Position numbers and translations under genes: made by a program
Shown here: piece by piece, positions 58,666-64,000 of the stretch
How the letters are laid out: each line of letters starts with the position of its first letter
How positions within the stretch are numbered: the stretch's first letter is position 1
Assembly: GCA_020137815.1 (NCBI GenBank)
Contig: CM035351.1
Location: forward strand, 539,938-603,937
Direction: 5' to 3'
Source of the DNA: Hormiphora californensis
Taxonomy: Eukaryota; Ctenophora; Tentaculata; Cydippida; Pleurobrachiidae
DNA: 64,000 bases
The notes under the pieces: model-generated
The model's database searches: none
The model's input: the letters and a program-made list of their open reading frames with translations, nothing else
What the model was told of the DNA's origin: nothing

Positions 58666-61600
58666 GGAGAGAGAGAGAGAGAGAAAAGAAGAAGAATACC
58701 ACATGGGACAGTACATGAAACACTGAACACTGAACAAGGGGAGATAAAAACCAGAAAGTGGAAGAATTGAAAAGATAGAATCCATTATTGCCGAAATGAG
58801 GATGAGAAGAAAATATAAAAAGAACCAGAGATAGAGAGAGGGAGATAGAGAGAGAGGCTAGAGGAGGAGAGAAAAAAAGAAGATAGAAATGAACCAGTAA
58901 TATGCGTGTATAGAGACGAATGAATGAGAGGAATGTATTACCTGTGCGGTCCGTTCTTCATTAATAAGCACATCAGTAGAACTGCCGACAATATCGCTAC
59001 TTTTAAAGCCAGTCAACTTCTCAAACGCAGGATTAACATACTGGGGGGGGGGTCGTCACCTTTTTTTTTGCCCACATTTGCCCACATTTGCCCACATGGG
59101 CAAACTGAAATCTCAAAAAACAGGTATAATGTGGGCAAAGTGGGCAAAAAGTGGGCAAAAATATTATAAGCATCAAAACTTTACCAGAAAACCCTCTGTG
59201 ACAAATGTTTTTCACCTCCAATGTCTTCCAAGAGGTCCCCTCTATCGATTCCAACCGATAATTAATGTACTTACTTATGACTTAGGGTTGATAAGGCTCC
59301 ATGTCCGACTGGACAAAAGTGGGCAAAAATTTTTGGCAAAATTAGGCAAAGGCCAGTGATTTTTCGTCATTTTGGGGCTATTTAGGGAACTGATACATAA
59401 CAAAGGTTTTCCACTTGCATTGTACTCCAATGGGGTCCCAGAAAAACCAGAAAAATTTTCCACTCCAATTATGTGAGAAACGTGCCTAAAATGACCAATT
59501 TTCCTAATTTTACCAACATATTTTGCCCATTTTTCCCAGTTGGATATGGAGCCTTATCAACCCTGAGCAAATAAATTATCGGTTGGAATCGATAGGGGGG
59601 ACCTCTAGGAGGACATTAGTGGTGAAAAACCTTTGTGACAGACGATTACCTGGTTGATAGCATATATTTTTTATGGATTTAATTTTTTTTGCCTACTTTT
59701 GCCTACTTTTGCCCACTTTTGCCCACTTTTGCCCACTTTTGCCCATGTGGGCAAATTCAAAATTTAAGAATAATGTGGGCAGTGGGCAAAAAAAAAGGTG
59801 ACGTACCCCCCATACTGGGGGGGGGGGGGATGGAATTAGAAATTACACATGTAGGACATGGGCAGGATCAATAACATACTGGGGGAGTGATGGGGGGTTA
59901 ACATACTGGGGGGGAGTGTGATGGAATTAGAAATCACACATGAAGGACATGGGCCCTTGCCAGAGCTATGATAAAGTCCAATTTTTAATGGTGTGAACAT
60001 AACTAGAAATCGAACTTTACCAGGGCTGTAATCTCTATTCCAATGTATCTCAACAGCTGTATCATGTTGTAAGATTCATCTTATTTTCACTGGTTTGAGG
60101 TGGTATTAATTTTATTACTCACGGAACAAATTCCATCTGCATCTGTAATATCAATACTCTCTTTACTATCCCGTAACAGTTGAAATAACGTATTAGCCAC
60201 TCTGAAATGTGTAAATTGTCAAGATGGGATGCCATGATCATGTCAGGATGGCATCCCATTGGCGATCCTTCAGAACGTATTATCTGTCAAGTCATCGACT
60301 ACAATGCTCCCAACTGTCTCTACTACTATAATACTACCTCTCTTAGAACACAGCAAGTTCCAAGTTAACATTTAGCCCTGTCTGAAGAAAAGAATACAAC
60401 CCAGACTACATCTCTTAGTTCAACTTACGAGAGCTTGAGTGCTGTCTGAACCTCGCCACTATCTATCATGACAATCTCGTTTAGACAGGCGCCTCTGTCG
60501 TGGTTCTCCAGATACCGCTGAGAGGGGAGAAGGGAGTTAGACGGGGGAGAAGGGGGTTAGCGAGAGAGAGAAGGGGGTTAGCTAGGGGAGAGAAATAAGA
60601 GATGGGAACTGGTTTGAGTGGAATGAAGGAGAGAGGGAGGGGAGTGGAAGGTAGCCTAGTCATGAACCATTTATTCCTATTTTATAGAATTATTTAACCA
60701 GTTAGTTACACGGGGGGGGGGGGTTACCATGGTTACCCCAGTTACACAGGGTGGTTACCATAGTTACACACTCACCCTGTTAAATCCCATGTCTAAATAG
60801 GGTCGCACCGTCGGTTCCTCGCACCACCGTAATCTGAGAGATATTATCTTCATTACCAAACACAATATAATCTCAATTCTTTCGATGAAGTATTTCACAA
60901 TTCATCCTACTGCCCCAATATCTCAAAAGGCTAAAACTCCCCAATATTATATTACTCACATGGCAGGGCAGACAGCTAGTGCGATGACACTGTTGAAGGC
61001 AGGTTTACTTCTCAATCTCCTCACCATTTGTTCCCCTAACCCCGCTACGGGGACCCTCATATCAACCACTACTATGTGGTGCCTCTTCTTTTCTAACTGA
61101 TCCATAGCTGCATCCACAGTGTTAGCCATACTGGCCTTGAAACCACCCTTCCTACAGGCCCACTGGAAGGCCTCACTCTGACCATCCTCGCCAGGAAACA
61201 CCAGTAGAACCTGAGAGAGATGTGTTTGTGTGTGATAACTGGGTTAGCACCTGAGAGAGATGTGTTTGTGTCATTACTGGGTTAGCACCTGATGGAGATG
61301 TGTTTGTGTCATTACTGGGTTAGGGACTGGGTTAGCACCTGATGAGAGATGTGTTTGTGTGATTACTGGGTTAGGTACTGGGTTAGCACCTGATGAGAGA
61401 TGTGTTTGTGTGTGATTACTGGGTTAGGGACTGGGTTAGCACCTGATGGAGATGTGTTTGTGTCATTACTGGGTTAGGGACTGGGTTAGCACCTGATGAG
61501 AGATGTGTTTGTGTGTGATAACTGGGTTAGGGACTGGGTTAGCACCTGATGAGAGATGTGTTTGTGTGTCATTACTGGGTTAGGGACTGGGTTAGCACCT

Positions 61601-61961
61601 GATGAGAGATGTGTTTGTGTGTCATTACTGGGTTAGGGACTGGGTTAGCACCTGATGAGAGATGTGTTTGTGTGTGATTACTGGGTTAGGGACTGGGTTA
61701 GCACCTGATGAGAGATGTGTTTGTGTGGGGGCTGATTCGGAGGTAGAATAGTTCAATTAAAATCAACTTACCCTCGATATCTCCTGATTTATTACAATAG
61801 GACCTAGTCCGATCTGTCGTTTTTCTGCCTGTGAAAATGAGACGTGAGTTAGAAATAAATTAACATTACTAAATTAACATTACTATTTACTGTGTAAAAT
61901 TTGTTTAGTTTGAACCTAGATAGGGTACAAACTAAACAAGATTGTGTTTGTGTACCTTCAT
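51471..61961 (-). CDS. PDE8: 3',5'-cyclic nucleotide phosphodiesterase 8 (REC-PAS-PDE)
   Basis: Exons: 61956-61961, 61772-61828, 60960-61210, 60776-60833, 60429-60517, 60123-60201, 58942-59040, 58313-58449, 57968-58163, 57505-57721, 56948-57068, 51471-52392; phases close to 743 residues. A receiver-like domain (about 20-130; VLLVFPGEDGQSEAF, HHIVVVDMRVP) is followed by a PAS domain (ITDADGICS, YVNPAFEKLTGFKSSDIVG) and the catalytic domain. The metal site is complete: YHNSTHAADV, ICHDIDHPGRTNTFLCN and IKCADISN. This REC-PAS-PDE order is specific to PDE8, which hydrolyses cAMP with high affinity in the cytosol. The LYND-AVLESHHA segment supports the subfamily. The 6-base first coding exon (ATG AAG) is the weakest part; a longer alternative 5' exon may exist. 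The last intron but none of the coding sequence holds a 4.4-kb satellite. Confidence 0.93.
52490..56945. repeat. ~30-bp satellite array (about 140 units) in a PDE8 intron
   Basis: Unit CCTAAACCTACCGACTGCTA + GACAACCCCTT, 26-33 bases with length variation in the CCCTTCCC part. The minus-strand unit reads AAGTTGTCTAGCAGTCGGTA + GGTTTAGG, which is the end of PDE8 exon 56948-57068 (AAGTTGTCTAGTAGTCG) followed by its donor GTAGGT. Units at both ends of the array are regular; 52735-55500 is degraded by random base loss, which I take for poor consensus. Confidence 0.95.
57095..57290. repeat. GAGGAGGGGGAGGGGAGGGA minisatellite
   Basis: Four units of 36-40 bases containing GGACACAACTATACAAAAT, in the intron upstream of exon 56948-57068. 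Confidence 0.85.
57722..57840. repeat. ~22-bp tandem repeat at a PDE8 splice acceptor
   Basis: Five copies of TTTAGGGCACAAAACCACAA extend from the acceptor of exon 57505-57721; the copy nearest the exon lies about 16 bases from the CAG. Confidence 0.8.
58601..58684. repeat. (GA)n microsatellite
   Basis: About 40 GA units in a PDE8 intron. Confidence 0.95.
59041..59925. mobile_element. Foldback element inserted beside a repeated PAS-exon acceptor
   Basis: 59054-59803 is an inverted repeat with termini CGTCACCTTTTTTTTTGCCC in both arms, internal TTTGCCCAC tandem runs, and matching arm sequence around ATCGATTCCAACCGATAATT. On both sides lie G runs that, on the minus strand, are CCCCCAG/TATG: the acceptor of PAS exon 58942-59040 plus three further copies (59813, 59879, 59903). 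Confidence 0.8.
61211..61722. repeat. ~53-bp minisatellite of the REC-exon acceptor
   Basis: About nine units. On the minus strand each reads CTAACCCAGT...CACAAACACATCTCTCATCAG/GT, the branch-point-like, pyrimidine and CAG/GT region of the acceptor of PDE8 exon 60960-61210. Confidence 0.9.
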
Positions 61962-62733
61962 ACGACCACTAATTCTCGGTGTCAGGGACAGCAATAAATC
62001 TCAAAGGAGCGTTGAAACAAGCTATTAAAAAATGGAAGCTTCAAGAAAAATAATGTCAAGTTTTAACGAGCTCAATAAATGAAAAAAGGAGAAGGTTTAA
62101 ATGGGATTTTAAAAGTTTTAACAGGGCTTAAAACCTTTTCTCTGTTGCAACATGTCACGTAGTCACTGGAGAGGGCAAATGTTATATTTCCTTAGTAACA
62201 ACAGTTGTTACCATGGTAACAGTGCAGTTACCATGGTTACAGTTACCATGGTTACAGTACCATGGTTACAGTGTAGTTACCATGGTAACAGTACCATTGT
62301 ACAATTTTGAGATATAATATAATTCTTTAGGTAGCACTGCTTGTACAACTTATAACACCCCCCAGTGTTATAAGTTTTCACTTATAACACCCCCCAGTGT
62401 TATAAGTTTTCACTTATAACACCCCCCAGTGATACATGAAAACTTATAACACTGCTGCACTTCGAACTCCTTACTCCACTGTTTCTGTCACACTTAGAAA
62501 GATAAGCGTGTACGAACTCTCTCTCTCTCTCTTTCTTTATGTCACACTCACACGCCGTTGCAGTACCGAGATCAAGATAACAGTTACGAACTCCCGGACC
62601 CACGTCCCACACATTCTTTATCTCTCTCACTCTCACTCTCACTAATCTCTCACTCTCTTTACCTATCACGAATTCGCTCTATTGTTACGCCCTAAAGTGT
62701 CCCCCACTCTTGTTTTAAAAATTTTACAATGCA
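61962..62733. other. Region upstream of PDE8, palindromic motif clusters
   Basis: Holds five copies of the palindrome-like GTTACCATGGTTACAGT (62208-62293), then three CACTTATAACACCCCCCAGT units (62345-62435) that pair with adjacent TGTTATAAGT. The palindrome motif recurs at 63010-63080, 60723-60765 and 13335-13372. No gene seen. Confidence 0.7.
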
Positions 62734-63006
62734 ATTTTATTATGCCTATTTTCGTTGTACCTGACATCAACAATAATGTCCCAGATTCTTACACTTTTAG
62801 ACCTCGCAGGCTCGGTCAAAAAGTAAAACTACATCACTCGCAGGCTCGTGAGGTAGTTAGACTTAGTGGCACTCGCAGGCTCGTGCACTAAAGTACAAGA
62901 ATCTGCCTCGACCTGTGGTCTCGGATCATTATTGTTGTACTTATAACACTTGACCTTCGGTCTCGTGTTATAAGTGTTCAGGTACAACTTATAGGCATAA
63001 TAAAAT
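62734..63006. repeat. Tree-like multi-hairpin palindrome
   Basis: Outer stem 62734-62749 with 62991-63006 (16 bp, perfect), then 62754-62764 with 62978-62988 (11 bp). Inside are two branches. Branch 1, 62768-62778/62927-62937, contains a further stem 62782-62790/62897-62905. That stem carries three small hairpins with the repeated loop CTCGCAGGCTCG. Branch 2, 62940-62949/62965-62974, has an inner GACC/GGTC stem. Confidence 0.9.
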
Positions 63007-63237
63007 CCTACATGGTAACAGTGCAGTTACCATGGTTACAATTACATGTTACCATGGTTACAGTGCAGTTACCATGGTCAAAATTACATGTTACAGTACA
63101 ACTTTTACAATATTCTGATTCAACAGGTTACTCATACGGCTGCATTACAGTGTGGTTATGACACTGAACCTCTAGATATAGACAGAGCAAACTAATATCA
63201 CTCTCCGTCTATGAAGTTCTCTCTATCCCCCTCCCTC

Positions 63238-63285
<48 letters not shown>

Positions 63286-63297
63286 TCTATCTCTCTA

Positions 63298-63328
<31 letters not shown>

Positions 63329-63690
63329 TCTCTTAGCGCCAAGACCAGGTGCACTGAATCGAGAATTCAATACTGTGCGTGTACAAGAACTGGGCGGTGG
63401 CTCAATCCTCAGACAATATAGACAATATGTAGACGAAGAATGTATACTACTCACAAAATTAATGATACATGATACAAGATACACGAACATTGGATAAAGA
63501 GATAGCAAGACAGTTCGACAGCTCTACACAGGACAGGCTAGTGAAAATAGACAGGGACGACAGGGTTGTTGCTGAGTCATGAGAGGAGGATGCTCCACAG
63601 GGGGCACTTCAATAGTGTTAGGAGAAGAAGAAACTTAGCGTATCAGTTAATCACACATAGCAACCTGGATGATTGAAGTGGGGAGATGTG

Positions 63691-63771
<81 letters not shown>

Positions 63772-63789
63772 TAGAGAGATAGAGAGGGG

Positions 63790-63888
<99 letters not shown>

Positions 63889-64000
63889 AGAGACTTTGTG
63901 ACGTCATTACGAGTGACGTAACAAACTAGAATTGCATAATAGCATTTAAAAATTAGTTCTTGAAATGAGAAACTGACAAAGCCGAAGGGCGAAGGAAGGA
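63007..64000. other. Simple-repeat-rich end of window
   Basis: Contains GTTACCATGG motifs (63010-63080), a (CT)n tract with CTAT interruptions (63240-63320) and a 200-base (GA)n tract (63692-63895). No coding region is supported. Confidence 0.7.
63692..63895. repeat. (GA)n microsatellite
   Basis: Long GA tract with GGGG and GATA interruptions; frames through it are compositional only. Confidence 0.95.

Overview
The window looks like nuclear DNA of an invertebrate animal. Genes are split into many small exons with clean GT-AG introns. The families present are animal ones: a PAS/REC-containing PDE8 phosphodiesterase, an adhesion GPCR with a GPS cleavage site, a membrane M1 aminopeptidase and a papain-type protease. 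Introns are short but full of micro- and minisatellites. A bulb-type lectin together with this compact, repeat-ridden style fits a sponge or another early-branching animal; I cannot fix the species.

Layout, almost all on the minus strand: (1) 1-841, 5' part of a Ser/Thr/Pro-rich protein running off the window. (2) 2770-4044, an MFS transporter of the SLC18 type. (3) 6691-10696, a secreted bulb-type lectin in 4 exons whose large intron holds a 5'-truncated non-LTR retrotransposon on the opposite strand (7535-9895). (4) 11338-23280, an adhesion GPCR (21 exons, 5' end not found). (5) 27136-40493, an M1 aminopeptidase (22 exons, 5' end in a 100-N gap). One of its introns contains a complete papain-like protease gene (29631-32025, minus). 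Another contains a single-exon secreted protein gene (36408-36956, plus). (6) 40594-42826, an inverted second copy of the aminopeptidase 5' half; the part next to the gap is badly corrupted sequence, while exons 6-9 are clean. (7) 42849-50175, a repeat-dominated stretch with nested foldback elements, a 48-bp minisatellite with one exon-like segment, and a large Foldback-type element. (8) 51471-61961, PDE8 (12 exons), with a 4.4-kb satellite inside one intron. (9) 61962-64000, palindromic and simple repeats.

Reading frames were rebuilt by hand from splice signals. Exon phases close without stops in the lectin, adhesion GPCR, papain-like protease and PDE8 models, and in the aminopeptidase except at one junction.

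The most unusual theme is that tandem repeats repeatedly start exactly at exon-intron borders and copy the splice site itself. The extreme case is the PDE8 satellite, whose ~30-bp unit is the 5' splice site of the preceding exon. Beside it, one 94-bp intron of the papain-like protease equals a 75-bp dispersed repeat plus a 19-bp duplication of the exon end, which is what an introner would leave. Several foldback transposons are present, one with an empty TTAA target site visible in the second aminopeptidase copy. There is also a set of tree-like, multi-hairpin palindromes.
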